DNA of 64,000 nucleotides, taken from contig NC_092568.1 in NCBI RefSeq assembly GCF_037975245.1, positions 26,160,501-26,224,500 on the forward strand, read 5' to 3'. Within the stretch, counting starts at the first letter, position 1, and each line of letters opens with the position of its first letter. The notes beneath the pieces are model-generated. The model saw only the letters and a program-made list of their open reading frames with translations. It was not told the DNA's origin and ran no database searches. This DNA comes from Apostichopus japonicus. Lineage: Eukaryota; Echinodermata; Holothuroidea; Aspidochirotida; Stichopodidae. This document shows positions 1 through 14,500 of this stretch, in pieces. A program made the position numbers and the translations under genes.

Positions 1-1947
1 TGGATTTTTCGAGACCTTGGAAACTTTTATCTATGGTTTTCTGAGCTTGTCCAGAAGAGATTGATAAAGTTATATTTTTATTAACTTCAAGTCCATAAAT
101 CCCAGTTACATGCATGCATGCATGCAGAGCTATGATTTTGAGGGGTGGACATCTGGTCAGTTGTGGCTAAGTCCTCATGGAAGGGCCTTACTTGTTGGCC
201 TAAATGTTTGCGGACCACTGGTATATATATATCTATGATATTGTGACTTTTGTTTGGCCGTAGATGTTGCCATGACCTCTCATCTCATCAAGATTGATGG
301 CCACATGCACTTAGATCTCATTACAGAGTGTATGTCTCTTCATTTCATCATCATTATCATCATCACACTAGTTCCTAACTCTTACTGTTAGCATACAGAA
401 GTTGATACTTTACGAAAGCAGCCACAATTGTGTATAACAGTGTAATTGCACTATTTTCATACCAAATCTTCCAGATTCTTAAAGGTCCTTCCTGACACCT
501 TGACCCGACTACCCCTCACCGTTTTTCTTAATCACTGAATGATAAAAGTACTTATCTCTGCTTCTAGCTATCTGGTAAAGAGTTTTTAAAGGCCAGAATT
601 CCAAAGGACTGTTAGGGCCTAAACCATGTGAAATGAATACATCAGTAAAACCTCCTCCATGACAAACTACTCAAACATGCTTATAATATGATAATAAAAC
701 TATTTAAGGTTGCAGTAAGGTTTCCAGAACCTATAAATGTGTGGCTGGTAGGACAAAATGGAGGTGAAAGTTTAGCACTGTGTGACCACTTTTTGGTTGA
801 TCTAGCAGAATTCCTGGGAAAAGTATCAACACTATAAATTAAAGGTTTATATCTTCCACATGGTTAGCCACAAAACTATTGAAACTAATAAATATATCAT
901 GATTTATGGCAATACTTGACCTTATGCTCAATCTGGTGGTCATTTGAGACTAATTAGTCCAAACTGGACATGCCATCACAAATACCAAACCCTAAGAGTG
1001 GTCACTTTCCATCCCAAACCACCATTTAATGATACCTATCATTAAAGAGTATGGGGGAGGGAGGGAGGGTGTCTTGCCATCAATTCTATACAGGGTGTGA
1101 ATAGTTTCAAAGAATATATATTTTTGTGTCTCAACAGGACCACATGCATTATTTAGTTAAAAATGTGCCCTTTGTACTCAAATATCAGTCTTATAGCGAT
1201 TGTCATGCTTCTGTAAGTTCTGTTGTATGTATAACTATATACATCAAATGTTCTTCTAATGTTTGTATTGCAATTCTCACAGTTTTAAGGTTTTACTACC
1301 TGTTCACAAATTAACCTTTAAATATGTATATCTTTGTTACTTGAATTATGCTATACATGCATGCAGTATTATTGCAGTGACAACTGTACAGTGTCTAACT
1401 ACAACATGGTTAATTTTCAAGGGTTTTCTGGTTGTCAAACCCCTCTTTAAGTTCAAACCAAAACCAATCTTCCTCCAAACTCATTCCTTCAAGCTATTTA
1501 TTGTCTGAAATGTTGATTGTATCTGATGAAACAAACTTGCAATTTTATTTTCTATTATTATTATTTTATTTTTTATTATTGTTATCTTTAATGATGGTAG
1601 TCCTGCTCAGTGCAGAAGCACTGCTTCCAGAGGAGCCCGAAATGGATTTAACAATAGTGATGTCATACATTATTTCAGAAGATGGAAAGATGTTTAGGTT
1701 TTAAAATGAAAGCTGACAACATTAAAAGTAAACATAGCATCACCACAGCTGAATAAGCAAATACATTATGCAAGGAATAATTTAGGGTTATATAGAACAT
1801 AGCAGTTCTAGAAGCTAATCAATTTTGTTGATCATAACATAACAAACAAAGAAAGGTATACAGCATATAGTTAGTTTGTTATACAAACACAAACCACCCT
1901 GGCATACCAAGTGAAGCCACAGCAAGCATTGCCCCACTTGGTACATC

Positions 1948-1974
1948 ATAGTAGTTTGTTATACAAACTACTAT
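1948..1974. repeat. Perfect 12-bp hairpin with 3-nt loop
   Basis: ATAGTAGTTTGT, loop TAT, ACAAACTACTAT. A related phrase TAGTTTGTTATACAAAC occurs at about 1871. It may be a remnant of a small inverted-repeat element. Confidence 0.75.
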
Positions 1975-3999
1975 GGTTTGCTGTACCCAGTGAAGCAAAA
2001 GCATGCTTAGCATTGCTTCATGTTACTAAATTTCAGTGACATACTGGCCCCACAAGTAGTTCAGAGCCATGAAACCCACTCTGGCGTGGCCATGGTTCTA
2101 TAGGCAACAATTTTCAACCCCACTGCAAACTCCTTTCCCCCTCCCCTTCTCAAATCTTTGTGACCAGGGGATTCCTGTCAGTGTGACCATTATAGCATAC
2201 CTAGCCTAGCAAATTATTGGATCCCTAAACATAGTATTCCCTTTGAAGCACAAAACATCAACAGAGTTGATGTGACTATCTACAGTGTAATAAACAATAT
2301 ATTGAAACTTGTCCATCTACAATATAAACTTTCTTTGATCAATATTTTTCTTATAATAGTTCCTTTCAGTTTCTCTTTCACTTTACTTAGATGGGTTAAT
2401 ACCACACACACAGGTGTCCCCTGGAATAAAGGTGAGATAAATTACATGTAGTTACTATGGACGACTGTCATATCTACAGATCACAGCCGGAACTGCGTGT
2501 GGACAAACGGGCAGAATAGAGTAGGAGCGGACTTACAGTAAAAACATGGTATTTATTTTTATAATAATTCATGGTTTTTAGTGGAACAAGGGTCTTCTTT
2601 CTCTAGTCCAAGTTGATTCACAATAAGTCTGTATGATGTCAATATGCTTTTAGGTAGTAACCTACAACCTCTAGCAATAGCTACATTGATCAGCTAATCA
2701 AGAGACGAGGAAACCTGCAATAGTAGTGCTTGGGGGTCGCCAGGGTTGGGAGACTGGGTTAGGTACAGTAAGGGAAACATTTTGCCAAATTACACTTAAA
2801 ACAGGTCATGAACATTTCACATGTATACCTTTATCACTATGTTTACTTTCTTTACTGTCTTCTTTCATTGTGTTTTTTCATGCATGTTTTCTATTGAACA
2901 TCATGGTTCTATAAACTTGGATGCCAGTACTGATGCAGGTACCCCAGGTTGTAAGTTCACAATTAAAACCTATCTGGGTCTTATTTTTCCTTTTTTAATC
3001 TCATTACATTTATTTATCCCTTATCATGTTTCCTCCCTCATTCCAGACCACAGACTTTAATCACACCAATATGCCACGCAATATAATTTCCTTTCTCCGA
3101 CCACAGAGCCTATATAGTGACTGGTTAACATTTTGATGTGACTACCACACAGCTGTTTGCGTAGACTTACTCTTGAGCACTAGATACAGTAATCATTAAC
3201 AGTTGGGATATGGTTAAAAGTATTTGCATGGTCGAATGATCAAATAATACCCAGGATAATATGTAATGTCAATCTTCTTTCAGGCCTTTTTTTGTTTATT
3301 TGTTTGCCAAGGTCATTCCAAACCGGAAGTTATGTACTTAAGCCCATCTATATTCAAGTTAGTGCAATACTGTTAATGAACTTCACACATAGAATTTACC
3401 ACACAGACTGACTTGGACAATTGACTGGGTTAATGAACACTTAACTACAGAAAGAGAAAGTGTTAGGGACCACCACAAGGAACTAACTACATAGGGTTTA
3501 GCCTTCAGCAACTACTTAACAGTGTTGTCTATTGTCTTAATATTCACTGCCACTGCATGTTACATACTGTACTATAGTATATTTGTATTAAACATAGTAC
3601 TTAAGGTTTTTTTTTTTTTCCTTTTCTTTTAAAGCTACAGAATCAATACTGTAACAGGCTGTAACTTCTGACATCACAGTAATAATCAATTATATTGATA
3701 ACATGTACATTTACTCTCGAGAGACCACAAAAGTACAGTACGTTGTAGTTTAATGAAATATTTACTTTTTCCTGATTTTAGTGATCTTATCAGATATAGG
3801 GATGGATTCAATGAAGCACCCAAGGATGTAAACTGCAAATCATACAAGTCTGTGCGTGTTTCATAACTTGTTTGGTTGGGCACGGGAAATGGTACACTTT
3901 CCTCTCTTTAAATGTTACCCAAGATTTATACTAAATTACCACAACCAAATCTGTACAAAATGTGAATGAACTCTGAACCACTGATCTGCTGCCATGCCA

Positions 4000-4180
4000 C
4001 GAGTATTATTTAATGGAAATGCTCTCTAGATGGTAGATGCCAGGGCAAAGATGGCAGTGTGACCTGAGAGAGGGTCCTGGGGGGGGGGGCTATGCAAGAA
4101 TGTTACCAGTTTGTAGCCTATAGTAGATCAGAGTGTGTATGTAAGTATTTATGTACCGTAAGTGGGCAGGTAAATATCGC
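4000..4180 (+). repeat. Interspersed repeat C, copy
   Basis: The copy contains ATGGTAGATGCCAG, a G run, AATGTTACCAGTTTGTAGCC, GTAGATCAGAGTGTGTATG and GTGGGCAGGTAA. The order is the same as in the copy at 14105-14250. Confidence 0.55.
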
Positions 4181-4664
4181 CATTGGTATGTATAAGAAAC
4201 TGGCCAATCACACTGACAGGAATAAGTACTGATAAATTGAACATACATATGAATGTCATATGCATGTACTGGATCAAATATATGAGTACATGCAATATAT
4301 CTCAGCAAGTATATTAATGATTCCAGTTGGTTCAACAAGTCTTAACAATTTTCCATATTAGTATTAAATACATGAAGACCAACCAACTGAAAAATGAACA
4401 AAATTTGGGATTGTTATACTTTGTCTGATATGAAACTTTTTTAATATGTCAGCTAATGAACTATTTTGTTGTGGGATTTGGTATAAAACAGTTTAAAAAC
4501 TGTACCAGTACTATTACACAAAAAGCAACATTTAAGTACCTACACAGTTATTCACAATGTATACACACTGCGAATTCAGATGCGTTCTGATGGGCCACGC
4601 CAGGTGTAGTTTTCCAATGGAATTATACTTAATATACTAAAAAAAAATACTTCTGAAAAGTTCC

Positions 4665-4812
4665 ACACACTTTGGATGGTAGAATGTGAAGGAGGGAGGT
4701 ATATACCCGAACGGGCCGGTTACAGGAAGAGGACTGTGCTACAAAGTTACCAAATGCTCACGACATGGCAGAGCAGGATTGCCCTTATTGTGAGGAGACA
4801 GGGAAGTGAGTA
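4665..4812 (+). repeat. Interspersed repeat C, copy
   Basis: The copy contains GGATGGTAGAATGTGAAGGA, GTTACCAAATGC and TGTGAGGAGACAGGGAAGTG. It is more diverged than the 14.1-kb copy. Confidence 0.45.
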
Positions 4813-5385
4813 TCACAAAAGTAAAGATGAGTTTTGATATCAAAAAATATAAATATTGTTTGAATATCAATACAAAAAGCTACTTTGCAGTACCTTAACA
4901 GCTATTCATATTTTTAGTTTTTGGAAAAGAAAAAAACCCCATCAAAGCCACACTTTATACTGGCTTGTTCATTATGGACAGACTGCTTAACAAATTATAA
5001 ATGTTCAAGGCACCTTTACATTATACTATTCCCGCCACAATCATGATATTCACAGCATGGAAGCTGTTTTACTTGCATTCTTGTGGTTTTCTGGTAAACT
5101 CATTTCCTTTGGGGGTTTTGAAAGGAACCATACTGTTTACTTGCAGCCACAGAAAAACTCCCAAAATCAACAATAAAATGTAATGGTACCCATATTCTTC
5201 AATTGTAGACAAATGTATTTAGCTTCATTTTTATGCATACACTTATATAGAGGCAATTAGACCAATTCTTGACTTCTTTTAAAATCTTCTTTCTACCAAG
5301 GCATGTGACAAATTATGAAAATATTCTTTGGTATGTCACTATCTTTTACAATGATTTTAAAAATTCAATCAAAAGCGTCTCTTAC

Positions 5386-5571
5386 CAATTTCCCTCTCTG
5401 GGGAGATGACCTGGTTTCTCTCAGCCAGTAGACATTACCACAAACTGACACTTCCCTCCAAACCCCTGGGGTAGAGGTTGCCTGGAAACCCCCTTTGGGT
5501 CTCATTAGTAAGACTCCATTTGTTGTGAGCCCATCCATACCTTGTTCTGTCCTCCACTTGCATGCCTTTTC
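5386..5571 (-). CDS. PELI: Pellino exon (FHA wing, MDGLTTNG to QRGKL)
   Basis: This phase 0-0 exon of 62 codons encodes EKACKWRTEQGMDGLTTNGV, LLMRPKGGFQATSTPGVWR and EVSVCGNVYWLRETRSSPQR. MDGLTTNG and GVWRE.SVCG are hallmark Pellino strings. Acceptor TTACCACAG, donor GTAAGAG. It is the last Pellino exon visible; the next lies more than 5.3 kb to the left. Confidence 0.96.
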
Positions 5572-8500
5572 CTGTGGTAACATTTAAAACGGAGAGAGAG
5601 GATGCAAAAATATGATCAGAAATCGTCAAATCTGGGAGGAAGGAACATGGCCGAGTCTGTTATTACTGAGAGAAGCATATTGGGGAGAGGGAGTCGGGAT
5701 GTGAATTACAATATTAGCTCCAAATAAAACTGCAGGAAGCGTTTGTATTCACAACTCATGTCTCTGTCTACGCAGGGATTTTACATACTAGTATGTAATC
5801 TAATTACAATAATGATGGACAGGTTTCAACATTTGAATAAAGTACTAAAGTTAATTTTGTCAAAGTCACTATTAATTAACTCAGTTATGCAGCGATTCTC
5901 ATAGCAGACGATACACAGGTCAATATCAACTTCAAATGATAGAAGGGTATCAACAGTTAGATTTAATTTAGGTTAATTATGTCAACCCACTAATTAACTC
6001 AGTTTAATACAAGGCAGATCCTGCAGCAGACTTTAATGAATGCATCTGAGGCTAGCAAATCACTTTTGAATTCTAATAGACAGTTTAATGCATCAAATGG
6101 CAACAGATGTTTTATAAACAGACAAGATATAAATAATCACAAGGTCAATAAATTGTTATCTTAATTGCTTACCTTAAGTGTGTAGCCATTTCTCATAGTA
6201 AGAAAAGGGCCAAAAAGAAAGGCCAGAAATATAGTTGGCTTTAATGGTATAAATGCCCGTGTTTTGTGCAAGAGTTACAAAAGATTAAGTTTGTTAAACT
6301 ATACATGAATTTATATCATACTTAAGTTGTTAAGATGATTCTACACCTCATAACTGATACTTAAGTTTGGTAAACTAAAATCTAAAAATGACTAAAATAT
6401 TGCAGAGAGCTATTTAGTTTAAAACTCGTTCAGTATTATTAAGGTATGTTATAGGTTATAGCCCTTGATCGCAAACGCTGTACAGCCCTTGGAAATATTA
6501 TAGTTAGAATCATTTCATGAGATTAGTGTAATCCCCCAATGCCTCATCCCCATTCTTCCCTCTCAACAAACCAAAACATTTGACAATAAATCAATTTTAT
6601 AAAGTATTTGTAAAATATTTTAAATCACAATAAAATTGATGATCATTACCAGATTGGGGAAAGATTTCTTTTATAACGTATCTATAATGTCACTCATACA
6701 TATTTGATAAGAAAGTGTCATTTTTTTTTCTTTTTTTATTAAACTTACCCCTAGAAATATATTACTTGTTGAGTTGAACCCTGCTGCATAAATCCGTGCA
6801 TTGTATGGCGGATCACGATCCACTAAAATCCTACAGGCAAACCTGGATATTGTACTCTCTGATATAACAGTATCTTCCTGGCATTTAGCACCTGGAACCG
6901 TATCCATGACGATGAAGTCAATGATGGGTTCCGTAGATCTCCCAATCTAGAGAAACATCCAGAAGAGGAAGAGGAGAGAGTTATGTTAGGGTCGATATGA
7001 CAGCATTCTTTTATAATTACACCATTTTGGTATCGGATTGATAGTGAGAAATGACTTTCACTGGGGAGGGCATGATACCCACCTCATCCACTCTTTTTTT
7101 TCACCCTTGATTATACACCCCCCTCAAGTGCTGTCTGAAGTACCTTAGCAAATGTGATCATTATTCTTATAAAGTATCGCACTGATGTGTTCTGTTCACT
7201 AGTGACAGATTCATCCATCTAATGTGCAATGACCCACTGTTTGTTGTTGGCTGGCTGGGATGGTGATAAATCATGAATTCCATGTGTAGCGGTATTATAT
7301 TAATTAATGATAGTGATATCTCAGTAACACAGGGTATAGTATATAGTGATATCTCAGTAACACAGGGTATATATAGTGATATCTCAGTAACACAGGGTAT
7401 ATATAGTGATATCTCAGTAACACAGGGTACATATAGTGATATCTCAGTAACACAGGGTATATACAGTGATATGCTGATAGCTGTGACTCAACGTCTCATA
7501 CATTAGTACAGTTTGGCTATATACTGTATATATATATACATAATAACTACAGTTTACTTTATATAGTGACATGTCACAGATAGCTCTCTCACAACTATAC
7601 TGTGGTACTGTTACAGACCATTTCATACAACCTTCACTGAATCAGTGCTTTTGCCACTGTGTTCATGCTTAGCTTTATATTCTATAGGGTGATCTTTCCC
7701 ACTTGACCCACACACAGTACTGTAACAACTGTTACAGACCATTCTCCAGCCAAATGCATGAATGCATGAACATGTTAGACTATAAGGCAACTGTGTCAGA
7801 TAGAACTACTAGTATACCTCACTCACACTGTGTTAATTAATGCTGTCTTAATTAGTGTTCCTATGTCCATAGCTATACCTGTACAGGGTAGACTATAGTG
7901 ACTGAATATGATTGATATCTCCCAGACGACCGAGGCAAAACTCTGGAAAGATCATTTCTCCAGCTTAAAGCCCAAATACAAACTTGTACACAAATGGGGC
8001 TATATAGATGCACATCTTCTCCTAATCATGTGCTGTGTTAGTGCTATATTAATTAATCTTCACTGGCTGTAAGTGTCCATAACCTCCTGCCTTCCACATC
8101 AACATCACATTTTGACTTAATGAGTGGATGGACAATTTCTCTCACAAACATGTACAGTATATATACTCTATAATACTGTAACAGCCGGGTGTATGTATAC
8201 ATCATCTCTTCCATAGCATGACTGTGTAAATCAGTATATAAGCAGGTGACAAATATAACAACTCATTGCATGCGCTGCACAGTACAGGTTTACAGTACAC
8301 GTACCATACACACAGTCAAGGGCCTCAAAGGCTATATAATAGATCAGTAATCTCATGCAGCAAAAAATGCTGAATCACTCGTATGAAAGAAAATCTCACT
8401 TTTGTTAAGTATTGCCACAATAACTGTGTATATATAGTTTAATTCTGTACTGTAGTGTTTAGTCCAAGTTCCACTTTAGGAAACATTTACTAAACTACAA

Positions 8501-11500
8501 ATGCATACTATGAATTGCTATTGATGTCAGTCAATCACTGACACAATACACACATATACACACCCTGTTTACACTGTGTTATTTCTGAGCAATTATTAAT
8601 CCATGCACAGTTTACTAACATCAACACACTGGGCACACATGGCTCTGTATCTCAGTTTTCTAATTCTAATTGATAATACTTTTCAGCGTGGCATCTACTG
8701 TAACATGCTTCAGGCCAACAAGATCAGACCATTACTGCTATACTGTATGTACAGTATATACTGGACAACCTAAGTCAGCGCCTCAGCGAAATAGCTCACT
8801 GTAGATCAGAGTGCGTATGTATAGGAGAGACAGGTAAGAGGGGCAGGGAGTAAATTAACATTTTGTTTGATCCCTGCAATCAAAGCAAGCAAACTTTATC
8901 AACAATTACACCCTCAAGATGAATGATATTAATTTCCCAAATGTTTTGCTACAACTGCTACTTGTCAAATATTTTCTTAGTGAAAGCATGACAATGGATT
9001 TACAGTAGGAGAACTGTAACATTTTTGAAGTTTCGATCACAAACCAAAAACAGAAAGGTGCCTCCGATTCATACTGAACTGAACGTCTGTTTAACTTTCT
9101 CTCTGGAGATTCTTTCCAAACATCTAATCAAGTAAAATTGAAAACAATATTCCTTCCAACCTCGAGGGAAGCATTTTCCATCCCTTGCTAAGGTGTATTA
9201 GAATTCCCTGCCAATCTACTGAAAACATCATCTTATTTACAGTTCTGTACATTTCCCATTCAGGGGAGAGAGGAGGAAATTTAGGGCAATGCAAAGAAAT
9301 GAACAAAGTGAAATGAACAAAGGAAAGGAAGAAAGAAAGCTTGTTTTTTTTTGTAAAATCTGCAAAACACTTCGCAAATCTCAAACTATGTATTTGACTA
9401 AAAAGAAATGTCTGATTACATTTCAAATGTAAGTTTTCGGAAAATAATTCCCTAAACTAACAGTCTTAATAAATCAAGGTTGCTTTGGTTACGAGGGGAC
9501 AGCTGAGTGAGAATGCAAGGTAGATATTTTGACTTCCATCAGAGTCACTCAAATACAAACTTGTTTCACAAATATCTTGATTGGAGCCCTAAGCAAATAT
9601 TTCTTCGGTGCAGATAGATGCAAAAAACTCTATGTGTGCACAACAAGCTAAAATCTTGGTGCCCACGTCTCGGAAACAAGTTTACATTGGTCATGTATGA
9701 CAAACCCCCAGTGGGGGAGGAGGGTGGGGGAGGGAGGGAGGGAGGGGAATAGAGAAGGCCACGACAATAAACTACAGTGTTTTTCTCTCTGCATAAACAT
9801 CAACTGAATTGTGGCATGTAACACTTGAGCATGCTGTGTTTTGGTCTGAACTGCTGACCAGTTAAAAGAGGGACTTCTCAATGCTGTAGACCAATACCTG
9901 TAGTTTTTCCTGTTTTCTGATCATTTCAGCTAGCTTTCCTTCCCGGCCCCTTTATCAGTAGAGTTTACATGTAATGTACGTACATGTATACCACCAATTT
10001 GTAACAATGCTAAATGTAGCTCTAGACTCATCCACGCTGAGTTATTGCTACCGTAGCATGTCTATAGTCAATATATATACCTTCATTCATCATCCTGCTG
10101 CAAACCTTATCAAAACAACCTTGGTGACACCTTCCCTCAGGGTCTAATAAATTAACAATGTACTTCATTTACTAAGAGTATTATCACATATATAATGTAT
10201 TATGGTGGCAGGATTAAATACGTGTAGTACTCTGCATGCAGTGTTGAGGTTCTTCATCCTCTCTGGTACCTCCATGTAACCTCTACTATGCTAACATGTA
10301 GGCTATAGTACTCTATAGAAAGTCTGCATACCCTGTACATATCTCAATATCATAACACATAACCATATACTATACTTTAAGACTGACTAAATTGATTCAA
10401 TGCTTTCAACATCCGACGGTTCCGAATATGAATATCGTAAATGCCCTGCGCACAGCTACTGTACTGTATGAATAACAAACATCTTTTGATCTTAACATTT
10501 CTACATCATGACATTCTCATAGAATTTAAGAAACAATTTAATCATGGTACATTTCTCACTTTTCACTTCTTGCCGATCCACATACATGTACTGTAGCTGT
10601 CCTCAAATGCTTAGAAACCTTTATCAAACCACTAAATATTATTACACTATACTGTGCCCAGCTGAAACTTCCCTTGATCACAGGAGTTTGCTGCCAGAGT
10701 TCATTATTCAATCAAAATGTCATCTCATGTTCATTCTTTCCTGATTCAAGACATATCTTCACGGTACTTAAATGTACTGTTGTGGAGGCTTCCCTGAATG
10801 AGTAAATTTGTGAGGCAGAGCTGTGTCATGATGAAATTGGTTCTCACTTAGACAAATTTAATCTGTTTTGCAGGGGGTTGATGGTAAGGGAGGAGGGCGT
10901 AAGGCATGAGGCAGAAAGATTATGGCCATGTATTTATACAGCAAAGTTTAAAATTCTCCAATGTTACCTGGTTCGACAAATTTACAACCTTAATGCAAGC
11001 CACACACTTATCAGACTGAACACAGCTATAACACAGATCTCACAGTCTCTAATCTAGAGACATTTGGCGTAAGGTTCCAACCCCATTACCAGTAATGTCC
11101 AGTCTACAACCACTCTTCTTAGCGCACGACCAACCAGAGCGTCTCTGAGAGAATTACACTACAACCGTTACATACTGGATCTATTGACTTACCTAATTTC
11201 ACAACAGATGAGCAAATGCCTATCGTACAGAACCCCCTCTAAAAGATTCCTAAATATTCAGTAGGGCTTAATTGCCAATTAAATGATTCAATGAAGGGAA
11301 ATTATCTGAGGGTGATAGTCAAATGCTTGTTTAAAGTCCAAACACTAGTGACCATTATGTCTTTCTTACATAGCATATTTGGGGATGATACTGAGATCCT
11401 TCAACATTTGCTACTACAGTACTGTATATTACAGTAGCAAATTCACTTCTTTGATAGCCTTTAACCGCTATAGAACTACAGTGCCTTCACAAATTGCCAT

Positions 11501-14500
11501 TTTTGCAGTTGTGCTATTTTCAAGTTCCATTTTGAGAGCTCTCAGCATCTCAGGCTCTCTGGAGGATATCGAGTGTCAGAGATGCAGTTTTTCAAATGGC
11601 ATGATATATACTTCATATAAGATAAGCTCCCATTATCAAATGGCAAAGATAACAATTCTTTAGAAATTAGAAGGTAATTTTACAACATGACAGACATCAG
11701 ACAGCATCTCTCAAAATGTAATAAAATATTCAAAACTATCGACTCAAAACATATTATCCATCTACGAGTAGATTTTCCACTTAAAAATACAAGTTTTCAG
11801 ATTGTTTGAATAAATTTGGTTATTGTTGTTGTTGTTGTAAGATCTAACATTTAATGAAAATCATTGAGTGTCTATACACTTTCATCAATTCAAATGTCTT
11901 AACAATTGTTAAAATGAAGGAGGCGAGGGACGGGGAAGAATTCAGAGGGAGAACATTTATCTTTTCTTGTCAGTCCTTAACATATTAAGTCCAGGACTAG
12001 GTACAGTACTGTACTGCAATATTTTTTGAAACATTAACTTTGAATTTTAACTCATTTTCAAGTTTTCTATTCATTTGAATTACTGAGTGTGTCCTTATAT
12101 AATACTGTACCTGACATTCTTAACCCCTGCTTAGGCTGTTTATATGTCTTCTTCTTCTCTTTTTTTCCTTTTTCCTTGACTTTCAATGAACGCATAAATA
12201 CTGCTTTTAAATTACGAGTGCATTCATTATCTGCTCAAGAATGAAGACAACGAATGTTTTATCATTCCTGCTGAGCTGGAATCTCAATTTTACGCTGTTT
12301 ATATTATCCAGACTCCTCGTAAATCTACTCTCCTCATTTCTCTCGGCAAAGAAGCAGAACAGGACTTCATTTCTGCACTTTATCATCAAACTTTACTTGT
12401 GCTTTAAAAACATTTAATGGAAATGCTAATGATAGCTTGGGTTTTTTTTTTTTTTTTTTTTAACATTTTCATCAAATATATCGTAAATTTTGCGAGCAAC
12501 AAGAAGGGAGAGGTGAACAAGAACTTACATTTAGAAGCTCAGTTACATCTGCAGTTTACCATTTTTTTTTTTTTTTGCATCAAAATGTCAACAGTATAAC
12601 TTGTCTAGTTTCAAAGGCTGTCACTACTTACAGTAGGCAGTGTTATGGGGTTAGGTGGCTGGAACCACACTGATAACTTAGAGAAAATGATTCCAAATGA
12701 AATAGATGGTAAAATGTACTGTTCTGCTGTTCAGTATGTGTATAAAGAATTATGGTCACACAGATTGGATGGGGAGGGAGAGGGGATAGGAGATGACGTT
12801 AGATAGGGAGGAATAGGGGATAAGAGACGAGAGATGAGATTAGATGAGGAGGGAGAGGGGATAATGAGACAAGATAAGATTGGGAGGGAGAGGAGATAAA
12901 GTAATGTGATTGGATGGGGAGAGGGATTAGAGATGAGATTGGATGGGGAGGGATAGGGTATAAGAGATGAGATTAGATGAGGGAGATTGGATAAAGAGAC
13001 GAGATTAGACTGGGAGGGAGAGTGGATAAAGATATAAGATTGGATGGGGAGAGGGATTAGAGATGAGATTGGATGGGGAGGGAGAGGGGATAAGAGATGA
13101 GATCAGATTGACCAGAGAGGCTCACACCATCAACCATAAACAACATACACAAAATAGCAGCACCAACAAAGTGAAGCAGATGTTTAATAGCATTCATCCT
13201 ATTGCAAAGCCCTGCCAAAACTTGATGTTCTTTCGCTGATGTAGTTTTAACTTTAACTACTTTACGAGTCACAAGACAAAAACATTGTTCTATTCCACTG
13301 AATCTTTACTTAACTGTGTGATTAATAATGCCAACATGTTGACCACATCTTGGCAGGGTCAACTGTCATTGTTTTTAGTTTAAACAGGACTTAGTATTTG
13401 TCATGAGAAGCAAAAATCATCTCAGAAAATGCACAAGTTCAATCAATAGAATACTTTAAGATATTAACATCAAAACAGTAAGCTACATACTACATATTCT
13501 AATGCTAATAAACCTCAACCGAATAGCTCCTTTAACATTGTAAGTACCAACAATGGGATAGACAATGACATCACGGAAACAGTGTAAACATTGCAGTCAA
13601 GTGCAGTATGTAGGTCTCTGCAACAATAGGCTGAATCCCAAGATATTCCAGGACATATGTACTGGTCCTAATCACACAACAGACAATTTCTTTTAAATTA
13701 ACCCTGCATTGATAGTTCTCCAGTACGTGGCTAAATGATGCTTGACAAAATAATCTTTAGGAGAGATGACCCCCTCGTGTTTGTAGGATTTGAAGATTTC
13801 TGAAGGTAGGCTTCGCAGCTACAAGAAATTGTACTTAGACTGCATCTTGATTGCAGAATTGGCTAGATGTAGTCATTTTAAGAGTCAGCGACTTTGTAAT
13901 GTTTGCCCTACGACAATTCCATATTAGTGCGGGAGCAAGACCTCTTTCAGATGTAAATACCAAATAACTTTCCATTTCAGGTTTTACTTGCATAGAATAC
14001 AGTTTCATTTTCTAAACAAGTAACGATCATTCTCTTGTCCCGTAAAACTTGTTACTCAAAGTGATTGCCAGAGGTGTAAATTTATGACGTTAGGGCAAAA
14101 TTCCAATAGAAACACATGTGATAGGCTTCTAAATGGTAGATTTGGAAAGGAGGAGGACATGGGTCATTGGGGGCGCTCTGAAAGAACGTTATCAGTTAAT
14201 AGGCTGAGGTAGATAGGTGTGTGTAGGTGATGGAGACAGGTAAGTGAGGAGTAAAGTTAATCAAATGATGCATACAGAGGAAGTAACAACGTATTGCAAA
14301 GTAACACCTAAGAGCAGAGGCTACATTAGCTTATATCCTATAGGCATAACTTGATGAAGTGAATGGACAGTGAAAATGACTGGAAGATGCCTTTCCAAAG
14401 AGCAAAAGTTCACAACTGTACTTCATCACGAAGGAAGAACACAATGCCCAGGTCAGGGGATATCAACAAGATGAATGATAATACCTGGAGTGTAAATTAA

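Larger units (their letters stand above)
1..5385. other. Pellino intron (partial), no exon found
   Basis: I looked on the minus strand for the next Pellino exon (DLCGATLLWR and the RING-like cysteines) and did not see it. The stretch holds the hairpin at 1948, two copies of repeat C, short T and G runs, and otherwise nothing recognisable. Confidence 0.7.

Noticed and set aside
7311-7472. Possible CRISPR array
   Set aside because: The 30-bp units are contiguous with no unique spacers, and the context is an animal intron. The same holds for the 23-bp array at 55.2-55.6 kb.
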